In this document: positions 1-10,832 of the stretch, one piece after another
How positions within the stretch are numbered: the first letter of the stretch is position 1
How the letters are laid out: the number at the start of each line of letters is the position of its first letter
Source of the DNA: Channa striata
Taxonomy: Eukaryota; Chordata; Actinopteri; Anabantiformes; Channidae
Reading direction: 5' to 3'
DNA length: 64,000 bases
Assembly: GCA_033026295.1 (NCBI GenBank)
Contig: CM065182.1
Location: 16,078,715 to 16,142,714, forward strand
Translations under genes and position numbers: made by a program
Notes under the pieces: model-generated
Database searches by the model: none
Told to the model about the DNA's origin: nothing
The model's input: only the letters and a program-made list of their open reading frames with translations

Positions 1-1771
1 TAACCTGCCCTCCAATTACAAATAGGGATGTATAATAATCCATCTATTGATGCATGAAAGACAGGACAATAACACAGAAGCCGAACATGAGCAGCATGGA
101 AGGTAGTTTGAAAAATGAGCACAGAGAGGCTCAAAGTGAGGTTAAGCTAAGCAAAATAAATGGAACATCTCAGTGCAAATTCAAGATACATAATAATTTT
201 TATTGCCTAAAATGTGCCTGCACACTGGTATAGACTATGATATAGTTGAGAGACTGTCTGCCGTCTTCAGAGACTTTAACATAAAATACATGATTACATT
301 TATGATAGTGGAGTTAAACAATAAAGACACTGCAGTGTACGCTGTATTCCACTGGGAGATAGGCATAATGAATATGCTCTGGCTAATTTATGCTTGCTAA
401 TTTGTCTACATTTGGTAAATCTTTTTAAGATTGATTTTCTCAGCAAACACAAAGTCAGCTCAGCATAAAGCAAACGGCAGCGAGGAGGTTTTAGATTTTG
501 CTACTTTAAATTCAATGTTCTGTGTCAGTTCCTTTTTCCATATACGGCGTCATTTCAGTCTGACTTTATGTGTGAAAATTAACAGGCTGTGCTGCAGACA
601 CCTGCCATTTGTCTTCCCCCTGCTCATGAGAATGCTACTTTAACCTTGGTACCAGATTATTTTGCGCTTTATTCGAAGTGCTACAAGAAAAGATGCCCAT
701 GTATAAATGGACAATAATGCCACATGCTAAAATTAATAAGGTCTGGTGGATAAAAAAATAGCCCATTGGGGGATTTTGGACTATTTGCTGTGATTTGTTG
801 GCACACAAACACAGGCACTTTTTAAAGGGGTCTAGGAGAGTTGTCTGTTCACATATCATGGTGCTTGTCTGTGCCAACTCCTATTCCCTGTAGATGCATC
901 AACGTGGCCCTGACCACATCTTACAAAAACTGGCAAAAGTGAAGCACAAAAGCATCCAGAAAGTGCAGAAAGTCAGTGATGAAGAGCAAGCACAATGGTT
1001 TTATCCACTGGTCAGATAAGCTCCAGTTACACCAAGGACAACGTGAATGCGGCAATAAGTGAATGGGACTGCCCTTGTCCTTGGGTTCAAATTCTCGCCT
1101 TGAAACTCCGGGGTTCTCGTCTGTAGATATTTTTCCATCTCTACGCTCTATTTTCTTTCAAGTTCTTATAATTTAGTCAGTAAGTACACCTGGTGCGTGT
1201 CACTTACATCTATAAAACCTCAGCCTCATGTGACCCTAGGATTCTGAAAGTACTGTTGCATATTCAATAAACCTTTTTTTACAGTAAGCCGGAGGTACTT
1301 GAAAATGGGTAACCCTGGTTAAACTCAACATTGTACAAGGCACTAACAGGGTAACATGAATTCCAGGACTGTTTTAAACTTCTCTGATGATGAATTACAT
1401 TTCTATAAAAACAAAGCAGGACATTTAGTCGGGTTGCTGTATTTTAACAGCATGTATGAATATTTTCATGTGACCTGCTTGATAAACCTAATTACGTCCA
1501 ATTTAACGACTCTGTGTACGGATTACGACCGATTTCATTGCGTACCTCTCTCTCTTTCTCCTGCGCCCAGATCACATCTCACACCTCACACAAGGATTTT
1601 GAACCCTTATGTTATGTGCTACCTTCAACGTAATTACTGTTATGAGCAATAGTTAAAGAATGTGAAGCTCGCTAGCCTTAACCTGTGTTAGCTTTACATT
1701 AGAGCCAACAAAACAGACTGAAAATGAAATTCTGCCATAACAGCCATTTATATTATATTACAGCTAACGTT

Positions 1772-1930
1772 TTACAGCATTTCTGAAAATCCCTCTAACC
1801 TGCGGTGGGTGGGAGACAAAACCTGTTGAGAAGCATCAGTGGCAGCTTCCACGGTTACACCGTACGTAGAGGAGAGTGTTTCCTCCGCATCTAAACGTTT
1901 ACTTGGATTTAGTTTATGTTTATTAGACAT
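1772..1930 (-). pseudogene. Short ORF resembling the N-terminus of a LINE-1-type ORF1
   Basis: A 52-codon minus-strand frame starts MSNKHKLNPSKRLDAEE and continues with a Ser/Thr-rich then helix-like stretch (VEAATDASQQVLS) before TAA. Lys-rich starts followed by a helical segment occur in ORF1 proteins of fish L1-like elements. The sequence just upstream (2040-2080) carries CACTTCCGCATT, an ETS-like motif. No reverse transcriptase, endonuclease or poly-A tail was found next to it, so if it is retroelement-derived only a 5' fragment is left. It could also be an unrelated small ORF. The call rests on general resemblance. Confidence 0.3.
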
Positions 1931-4900
1931 TCTACCCTTTCTGTGGTAATGTTACATAAGTACGACCGTAATAAAGTTACAAAGTTAAACACGAATATTC
2001 AGGTCCAATACAAAAGCTTCAGCTCTGCCATTGTTTCTATGTAATAACTTACATAGGAATGCGGAAGTGTGAATACAATGTTGAACAGATTTTTCTTACA
2101 CTGGACTCACAAACAGAATCCATATCTGCATTTATACTACTGCCGTAATAAGCATTTCAGGTACTGGCAATGTTGTTGTGGTGACTTCAATTAAGGGTTT
2201 TCACCAGAAGTTACAATAATTTAGTCTTGTTAGGCTCTTGTTAGTCATATAAGCTTTTTAGCATAATTGCAGAAACTTTAGTATAGAAAATAAAGTATAC
2301 ACATTTTAAATGAAAGGAAAGGCAAGTCTGCAAATACATCTGCACTTGGATTTGACAACAGAAAAGAAAAAGGAGTGATGCAGCCTCATTCACAAACTGA
2401 TCGCTCCTCTTTAACTCCACATTAACACTGTAGTGAAGCACAACCCCTGACTGCAGATATGATCCGCTACAAAGACTAAGTCATTACAGTTAATGGTCGT
2501 TTCTCCACTGTGTAACTATTACCTTCTTGTGCCAGTTTTTATGCAAACTCACTCACACCCACATCCACATGTGAATATCAAGTGGTACAGTGAGAGGTGA
2601 ATGTTTGGGGCAGAAGACATAGTGGCCCTTCATGATCCCTGCAGGCAGTAAAGCAGGCTGCACGCAGTCCCGTCTCCGAAGACAAGTTAATAAGATGAAG
2701 CAGTCCTCGGGGGGCAACAGCCGGCGAGCATTATCACTTTGAAGGCAGCCAGAAAAACTGATGCATACTTGGAAAAAAAAACTCCCAAAAAGAAGCTATT
2801 TAATTACCCCCTCTCAATAGCCACGGCTGCAGAAAAACTTAATTTGACAATTTGGAAGCCAGGGATTGTTTCAAAATAAGGGATTTTCCCTCCCACTTGG
2901 TTCGTCAAATCTTCTGCAATTATTATTTTTTTGTCTATTCACACATACTCCTCAATTTGCATTTTTTTCCCCCCTACTCTGTCTCTTCTTCTTCTCTCCC
3001 ACGTGTATGATGAAGCAACATTCTCAAGTGTGACATCACAAGCGGGTTCGGGGCTGCACATCACAGGTGAACCACCCAAAGACCTCTTCAACAGACCTGT
3101 GCTGCCATGAATAAATCATGCTTCATAAAAACCAAGGGGAGAGAAGTTCCTCTCCTCGGGGCCCACATTCACTTAGTGCTGCTCTTCTCAAGCACAAGCA
3201 TCTCCCTGTCATCTAAATGAGCCACACATGGCCATGCCGAAGCAAAGAAGAGCAAAACTGTCACCTCACTGAAGAAACATTGATCATTACACAATTTGCT
3301 CCCTTTTATTACAGCCATTGTAATTAAAAATAATTGAGAAGTGGGGTGGGCAGGTGCTTCCATCAACATTTTTTTTTTTCACCAATTAGCACTACAATAA
3401 TATTGCGCTGGATATTGCAAATGATATTATTAGCATTTTGATGGAACACAAGTGCCTGCATGCCTGCACGCCAGAGAACTGTGGAAGTGGAATCTCTTTG
3501 CTGAGCTACATCAGGGAGGAGTCACTTCTGGTTTGGCAAAAACAGGTTTAGAGACAGACAGAGAGGCATTATAGCACGGCAAGCTGCTCTATACAGGGTT
3601 CTATACATGAAGATCTTTGAAATGCAGAGAGTCCCTTAGCTGAGCATGTAGAACAAAATGAAGTTATTTTTTATCAGATGAACACGAGGCTTCCACTTAA
3701 TAAAAATCACCTACCACAGTAAAACCACAAATGCTACAGAGAAAAAAGCAAAAAACACATTCATTCAAGTGAATGTAAATACTTTCAATCCACACAAAGC
3801 CGGGTAATTTATTTTAACATCAGGGATAAAAGCCATGTTCTCATCAAGCCAGCTTGCCTGTCGTCAAAGGCCTAACAAATTGGTTCTCCAACCACTTGGG
3901 AATATGTGTGCAGCATGGGATAGTTTTCCCTGCACAGAAGCATCACAATCAAATTTGAAGCACTGAATTTCTGTGATACATCCCCAATTGTTGTTACATC
4001 TTAGCATCTGTCTGTTATGAGGATTATCTTACAAATACCAGAGGGGAAAAATAACAGTTCTGGGTTAAATGACTTTTTTTCCGTGTTTGCTGTGAAGCGA
4101 ATGTTCTGTGGATACAGTCTTAACCGGTGATATCAGAATTCCACCAACAACAATAAACACTGATTATATATTGAGAATATTTGCTCATTTTTAACTTGAT
4201 GCCGGCGACACATTTCAAGAAAGTTGAGACAGGGGCATGTTTACCGCTGTGTTGCATCACCTGTTCATTTACCAGCACTCTGTTAGGGAACTGAAGAGAC
4301 CAATTGCTATTTTTCCTCTTCTTGCTTGATGTAGAATTTCGACTGCACAACAGTTGAGGGCTGCCTCTGTCATGCTGCATGCATGACAGTTCTGGACTGC
4401 AGGCAGGATGTGTGTAATATGTGCAGACTGAGGTTTGGCATTGTGTTGCTGAAATATGAAAGATCTTCTCTGTACCTGGATAGCATCCTACTGCATGTTT
4501 CTTTAAAACCTGTATGTATCATTAAGCATTAATGAGTACCTCAAGGAATTTCCAATGTTGCAATCACAACAATTAATTCAACAAATCACCTGTGAATTCT
4601 ATGCGACTTTGCAACAAAAGAAAAAAAACATAAAACCTTGTAACATGCATTACAATTTGTTTTTGAAAAGCTGTCATTAAATCTGATAATTTGAGCAGCA
4701 AAAATCACAACAATTTCTACTAAATCCTGGAGGGGTTGACTAATAGAACCTTCACAGGTGTGCAAGCTTCCTATGCTGTATGCATTAATGCACCTTAACA
4801 GGTGCTGGCCTAGGAACTACGCCTTAAAAACAAGCTGGGTCCCTTTTAACAGAGAGCAGCAGCAAAAGTCTCTAAAAAAGTCATTTCTAATTTTGACTCA

Positions 4901-5221
4901 TTAAATCACAGCACAGTTTACTCCTTTACCTCAGTCTATTTGAAATGAGCTTGAGCTCAGAGAAGATGCAATGTCTGGGTCTTGTTTATATATGGTTGTT
5001 TTTTGCATGGCAAATTTATAACTTGTGGATGCAACAACAAACTGTGTTCACTGACAGTGGTTATTAGAGGTGTTATTTACTCCACCCAGAGATTTATACT
5101 ACATACCTATGTCTGTTTTTTGGTGGAAGTGGAAGGGGAAGTGGAAGACCCAAAGATCACAACTACACAAATACTTGTTTTTGACCTAGTCCATACAGAG
5201 ATATTTCTGGATTCTGTGAAT

Positions 5222-5345
5222 AATTAAGCCTATCCCAACTGGGCTGGTCGCTACTTTGTCTTAGGGCCAACACACACAGACAGACACTGACAGACAACCA
5301 TCCACACTTAGTGTCACAAAATAACCTGAGCCCACACAACAGAAA
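5222..5345 (+). repeat. Fragment of the widespread fish LINE-type 3'-tail repeat
   Basis: The stretch CCTATCCCAACTGGGCTGGT, followed by GGTCGC, AGGGCCAACACACACAGAC, GACAACCATCCACACT and later ATAACCTGAGCCC, follows in order the segments of a repeat tail found throughout teleost genomes (consensus recalled as GCCTATCCCAGCTG ... ACAACCATTCACACTCAC ... CTAACC). Usually regarded as the 3' end of an L2/CR1-clade LINE. Only the middle part is left. Confidence 0.65.
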
Positions 5346-6299
5346 GGTCGTCTGTAAGGTGGCTTTCAAATCATTGCATTCTCTTATAATTTACATTTTA
5401 GAAGAGTCTGGCAATCAAATGTTTATTTATGAAAAATCCCTGAATCAAAAAAGGGAGATAAGTACTTCCTCTGTGGTCGCTCAAAAAGACAGCACCAGTA
5501 ATTCCGTTACGACAGAGCTGTCAGCTGTCTCTGTTTCCTGGGAGACAGCGGCACACGTGTTGGCTTTGCTAGTCAACAAGCTTGAGTAATGGCGGTCACA
5601 GCAGGTGAAGACAACGAAATAAAACCAGGTAAAGGTATTCATTTTATCCCAGTGATATGGAAATGGCAGAAATACCACCTCTTCTTTCTGTCACTTGTCT
5701 TTGTGCACAGGCTTCAAATTCAGTGAAAGTCACCACGTCTCCATGGAAGCCGTCATGTTAGCCACCTGTTAGCCGAAGTTACAGCTGTGACGGTGCACTG
5801 CTGTGCTGCTGCATTCAAGGACGATACAGAGTGTAGGTCACCGGTGTTCTGAGTGTTCGTAAGACAGTATGCAGTCACTATTGCTGGCTGTTGCACAGCT
5901 GCTCTAAGTTGTATTTTTCACAATTTTTAACAATATATAACAAGAAAACCACTTTTCTGGAGATGTTTTACTTTAATCCTTTTCAACCTTTTTTTATATT
6001 TCACATGTGGCCCTTGTTACTGGGAACAGCATACAGTTTTAATGAATGTATTTGACTCAAGGCAGAAGAGACTTTTGTCGCAAATTTGTGTTTTTCTTTT
6101 TCGTCTTTAGTATACATACACAGAAAAATCATGGTTGTTCAGAACAGTGGGGAACGACAGAAAAGTTGTTATTTTGACATAATACATAGCCCTACATTAT
6201 ACAGAATGTTACATTGTCTTTGTGTGATTAGTATTACGATTTGACAACACTTTACATTCATTTAAATATTTTACGAGTAGAATAAAAAACCTACATACA

Positions 6300-7065
6300 G
6301 TACGTAGGAGAGGGGGAGAGTAGTATAAGGAGAGAGAAATAGAGTGGGTGAGTGTCAAAGACAAAGACAGAGAGACAGACATAGAGGGGGAGACTGAGAC
6401 AGAGAGATCAGAGAGCTGGGGACAGAAGAACAGCAAACGATAAATGAATTCCCAAGCGAAAAGGAGGGACACGGAGAAATTACAGAACAAAAGGAGAAGA
6501 CAGAAATGACATTTCTTAAGGGACTGCTGTGTGGCATTTGTAGGAAGAAAAATGAAATGTGAGGACCAGAGAGAGATGGAAGGCGGGAGAGGGCATGGGG
6601 AGAATGGAATGAGTAAGAACAAGAAACAAAGGAGAAAGTGTGTGAGAGGTAAGACTAATTTATGAGAAATGAGGCAGGAGTCAGTGAGGCTGGCTGCTGG
6701 ATGGATGATGGATTGGGTGGGGATGGAGGTGTGGGGTGGGACTGAGTTTTGCAGCTTGGTGGACAGAGAAGAACCGGTGATATGGATCCTTTGTGGCGGC
6801 ATTTCAAAAAAAGTGAACTCCCCAGAAATGGGAGATGAAAAAAAAAGAAAAAAAAAACTTTTCTTTGGAGTAAAATCTGCTTGGCAGGTAGGTAGAGCAG
6901 AGAAGAGGCAAAGGTGAGAAAGAGATTGGGTAGGAAACAAAGAGGGGTGGGGGTGGGGGGGCGTGTGAAGTGACAGAAGCGGGAAAGAGTAAGCGAGGAA
7001 AAGATGACGGAGATAAAGTGAGATGAGAGACAGCTGCCTTTGAAGCAACTGCTCTTCAACTGTGG
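6300..7065 (+). repeat. Long purine-rich (GA) tract
   Basis: For about 760 bases the plus strand is dominated by A and G with runs of GAGA, GGGAGA and GAAAAGG, giving strong strand asymmetry. The complementary strand carries a 351-codon open frame (6209-7264, minus) of Ser, Leu, Phe, Pro and His with no domain. It is open because pyrimidine-rich strands contain few stop codons, and I do not call it a gene. Such tracts can form triplex (H-DNA) structures. Confidence 0.75.
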
Positions 7066-7081
7066 CAGTTTGGGGGAACGA

Positions 7082-7150
7082 GTGCACGTGCACGCGCGCA
7101 CGTGCGTGTGCGTGTGTGTGTGCAGATATACACATGCATGCACACGTGCA
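7082..7150. repeat. Alternating purine-pyrimidine (Z-DNA-type) block
   Basis: Positions 7082-7124 alternate purine and pyrimidine without a break (GTGCACGTGCACGCGCGCAC and onward as GT repeats). After a two-base break, 7126-7150 alternates again (ATATACACATGCATGCACAC). CG steps in the first part favour Z-DNA. The block directly abuts the purine tract. Confidence 0.8.
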
Positions 7151-7581
7151 ACCTTCTGAGTGTATGCAACTATCTGTTATAATAAAGTTCACATAAGCGT
7201 GAAAGGCAGGATTGATGATAAGGCAGCTGCTCATTTGTAGTGCGTAAGGAGTTAGATTCCACATGCTTCAAGTGCGCAAACAGAGAGACACGTCGCTCTC
7301 ACACAGGCAGAAAGCAAAGCTGCCTCTGAAGGTGTCGGGCCTACAAAATATTCAAGACTCTCCTCTAGACAGAATCTCCTCCCAAAGTTTGCTGACAGAG
7401 GAGCACAGTGAACTTCCTCTTTCAAACAGCGCGCTGTCTTTATTTGCCCTAGTCTTACAGCATGTTGTACTGTATCAAAGCCAGGACACACGCTGCTGTG
7501 TGAAGTGCCATCAATGTACACGGCAACGCACACCTTCTCCTCCTCACACACGCTTGTGTTCCCTTTATGTCTCTCTTTCTA

Positions 7582-7586
<5 letters not shown>

Positions 7587-7612
<26 letters not shown>
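7587..7612 (+). repeat. (CA)13 microsatellite
   Basis: Uninterrupted CA dinucleotides, 26 bp, preceded by a TC-rich stretch. Confidence 0.98.
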
Positions 7613-8535
7613 ACTTCGAGAGAACAGAGAGGGAAGCAGAGAGGGGGCTGGCAGCAGTGATGAAAGACTGTGATGAAGGTGCGGCTGCTAAAATCCACTG
7701 CAGACGTCATCTATCTACTGATGGAGAGCACACATCACACAGACACACTGTCTTTTAAGTATACTTTCTGTCAAAAACCTAAACACAAGCAACAGGCCAC
7801 AAGGTTTATTAATCATATCATCAACCCGCATGTATTCCTTTATGGCCTCGTGAGCTACTGATGGCCTGACATGTCGAGGCCTCTTACAGCTGTGAGGGAA
7901 AGCAGCATTAGCTAAAAGGAAAGCCCTAATGATGTCAGATGTCGGCCCAGAACTCAAATCATCACATCGTTATGCAATATGATTATATGTTTGTGCGCAT
8001 CCACTGTGAGGTGGCGTTTGGCTTTTTGTGTGTGTGTCAAAGTCAATGTCTGTATGGCCAATGTCATATAAATAGGGTGGTTTGCTGAGGGCTTGTTCTC
8101 AGTGGGACTTTACAGTGGGGCAAGTCATACAATTCTCACAATGGGCCCCTAGGCAGCCACCCATTTTATATTGGATTGTATTACTCACACAGAAACACAC
8201 ATTCTCACAACCTCGCATAAATAAAAACACACAGTGCACCTACACTGAAGCGCACAGTTAAACACACAAAGACCGACTTGGAACCTGTCAAGTGCAAACA
8301 AAATGATGACAAGACTGCGACAGATGGATTCACTGAGGAGAGACGAGCTACGCATTCAACTCAATTAGCAACGTGCTGCTGCATGACGCCAGTGGGATAT
8401 GGAATCTTACCATGACTGGCAACCTGTCAATCGAGCAACAGAGCTGCAAAACAAGCATCATGCAAGACGCAATGAATTAAATTTAATAAACCAATAAATT
8501 AATTAATTTATGAATAAATGGTATAAATCCGTGGA

Positions 8536-8839
8536 GTGGCAGCTCTGCATCAAAGAACAGGGCATAATGTGACCGGGGAGCCTAAATATCCTCCCGGGCG
8601 TGCACACACAAAGAAGAAACTGGCAGCAAGACGAGGAGGAGGTAGCGGCGGTGGAGGAAGAGGCGGTGGAAAGAGACGGAGAGAAAAAGGAAGAAGAAAA
8701 AAAACAATGGCTGCTCCCTTCTTCCCTGCCTGCTCACTCTTCGTACCTGTGTGAACGTTCACAAGCTCTGTTCATATATTATCCTGCCATGGAGCCTAAT
8801 GAGCCAGGCATCTTCACTCTGACACTTGCGCTTGGCCAG
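8536..8839 (+). other. GGA/GAA-rich patch with an ATG and a donor-like site
   Basis: Positions 8615-8709 are almost pure purine (GAGGAGG, GGTGGAGG, GAAGAAAA). A low-complexity Gly/Arg/Lys frame results, which I do not call a gene. Downstream, ATG at 8789 in good context (gccATGG) opens 17 codons (MEPNEPGIFTLTLALGQ) ending at a donor-like CCAG|gtaacc at 8840. The frame is continuous with a Glu-rich stretch from 8600. A first exon on the plus strand is conceivable but unsupported. Confidence 0.2.
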
Positions 8840-8942
8840 GTAACCCTTATTACAATGTAGAGGCCTGCTCACTCACACACACACACAAACATACAAAACA
8901 CTCAGAAGTGACTATCGCGGGTCGTCACAGCAGCTGTGTGCT

Positions 8943-8954
8943 GGGGGGGGGGGG
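8943..8954 (+). repeat. Poly-G run of 12
   Basis: Twelve consecutive G, long for this AT-leaning window. It may also be a sequencing-length uncertainty. Confidence 0.9.
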
Positions 8955-9949
8955 CTATGAACATTGCATGTCGCTTGTGATGTAAAGCAGCTCACCATAT
9001 TCAAATGTATGTTTATTGTCTGTCATAAGAAATTAGACATATAATGGTTTGCGTGTGTTACGTTGTTTCAGATATGTCAAGTCCCTGGCTCCTGCAAATA
9101 CATCAAGGGGGCATGAAGGCTGCTGGTGAATATGGGGACAGACACCATCTGCCCCTTTGGAGTTGCTGGTTATTATCAATGCTTCATTGTTCATGACAGC
9201 AGACAAAATTGCCCTTTTTTTTCTCCTTTTTACAAATACATATAACAAAAAGCAAGTCTATCTTGTCTGGCAACTGTAGCAGTCAGGATGTACCCTGCAG
9301 TGCTATGATTGTTTTGGCTGCTTCTGTATAATAAGCCCTTCCACTTCAAAAGAGCCTCCTACAAGTGTTTAAGTGGTAAACCAGCAGGGATGTGGGAGGT
9401 CAATCAGCTGCGAGTAGGGCCAACATGGTAAAAGTTGGTCAAATAAACATAAAACACCGTGACAGCACGCCAGCACAGAGTGGAGGTGGGATATAGGGGC
9501 CGGCTGGTGTGTTGCTTAAACACTGAAAATGACATTAGACACTCAGTTTGACCTTCAAAGCCCGAAGAATGGAACAAAAAAGAAAATGTAAGACAGAACC
9601 CAGAGATTGTTCTTTTTTACTTTAATCTAAGATTAGATGCCTGGACTGAAAGTGATGTAATCTAATTCATCTTGAAATCTTTTTGTGAGAAGTGATTGCT
9701 GTGGCTCAGCTGCTGATTGTGATTTTCAGCTGTGTGGGTTGGTGTACTCTGACCACCATTACACTTAAGAGAGACAGGGGAAAAAAAACAACTTCAAAGC
9801 GGTTGTGTAACTTATAAGTAAGTCGTAACTTTAGAAATGATACTGCACTGCTTATGCTAAAGTTACAATGAAGCTAAAACAATACAAAATTCAGGATGCA
9901 ACATATTACAATCCAGAACATACCCTTAAACAAAGCATATATCTTTTTT

Positions 9950-10832
9950 ATATAAGTGCAGGAAAATCTTGTGTATGTTTTGAAAAACCCTACTTATTAA
10001 AATAGATTTTTTTTTATTTCTCTATAATGTAAAGATAACCTAAATGTGTGCAGATTTTTACTTACTGATAAAAAGGAACCCCATTAAACGTACATATGTA
10101 AAGTGAAGTAAAATGATCCAACCTTACATTCCTGAGTGTGGTAAAAGTATGTGAACCTCTAGGATCACCAGTTTATTTAGTCAAGTGTTTCAATCCATGA
10201 GACAACCAGCTGTGAGTCGGAGACACCCTACACTATTTAGAGAAGCGAAATTGGGGTCTTTGTTATCTAATTTTGACAACAGGTCAACATCTTGATAGTT
10301 TTATACTGTTTCATGGAGATTTCTGGGGACCTTGGAAAAAGAGCCTTAAAAGGAAAAGCAATTTGTTACAAAAGAATTGGACTCCACCAGTTGATGGTCA
10401 ATTTGGCTGTGGACAAACAGAGGACACTGATCACCTTTGTTTAACACATGCTTGACAAACCAAGATCACAGTCTGCGAGGTCATCGGGAACCAGGGAAGC
10501 ATCTAGGAAACTTGAAGTGGCTAATATCAGTGAATTCACCCTCAGGATATCACTGAAATACAAGGACGTGGCAGAGGTGTGATGTTTGGCGCCGGCTACA
10601 CACCCCGGTATCACTGCACTGCATCATGGGAACATTACATGGCTGTGTCATGACCTGCTTTGCTTGGAGGTTTTTACAGCAACATCTGTACCAAAAATGT
10701 TCAGTAGAACTTATTAGTCACGGAAGAAACTGAATACACAAATATAGATACTTTTGTCACATGCTGGAATAAGTTTAACTGGGTGCGATTTATGCAGTTT
10801 TAGGGTTTGAAAACTTTCAAACACCACTACAG
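9950..10832 (+). mobile_element. Decayed Tc1/mariner-type DNA transposon
   Basis: The segment keeps in order several landmarks of a common fish Tc1-like family. Near the left: AAAATGATCCAACCTTACAT and GTAAAAGTATGTGAACCTCT. In the middle: GGAGATTTCTGGGGACCT and TTGGACTCCACCAGTTGATG. At the right end: TTTGAAAACTTTCAAACACC followed by ACTACAG. That right end is the inverted complement of the family's left terminus. The left copy at about 9955-9992 (GTGCAGGAAAATCTTGTGTA, GAAAAACCCT) is much more diverged. Full-length relatives are around 1.5-1.7 kb, so at 0.88 kb this copy has lost much of the transposase and is non-functional. Confidence 0.8.
10300..10560 (+). pseudogene. Tc1-like transposase remnant (helix-turn-helix part)
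   Basis: Within the Tc1-like element the nucleotide sequence follows the start of the transposase gene: AGATTTCTGGGGACCTTGGA, then AAAAGCAATTTGTTACAAAA, then TTGGACTCCACCAGTTGATG and ACAAACAGAGGA, and later AAACCAAGATCACAGTCTGC and GAGGTCAT. The reading frame shifts along its length and the DDE catalytic part is missing. A 60-codon frame at 10273-10455 covers part of it but is not a protein of its own. Confidence 0.7.

Noticed and set aside
3058..3109. Terminal-exon-like plus frame after catcacag (GEPPKDLFNRPVLP then TGA)
   Set aside because: Poor polypyrimidine tract right before the AG, only 14 codons, no homologue recognised.
6209..7264. 351-codon minus-strand open frame
   Set aside because: It is the complement of a purine-rich tract. 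Residues are low-complexity Ser/Leu/Phe/Pro/His and overlapping frames on both strands are also open. No domain.
8536..8754. 72-codon Gly/Arg/Lys-rich frame
   Set aside because: Produced by a GGA/GAA tract; not protein-like outside simple repeats.
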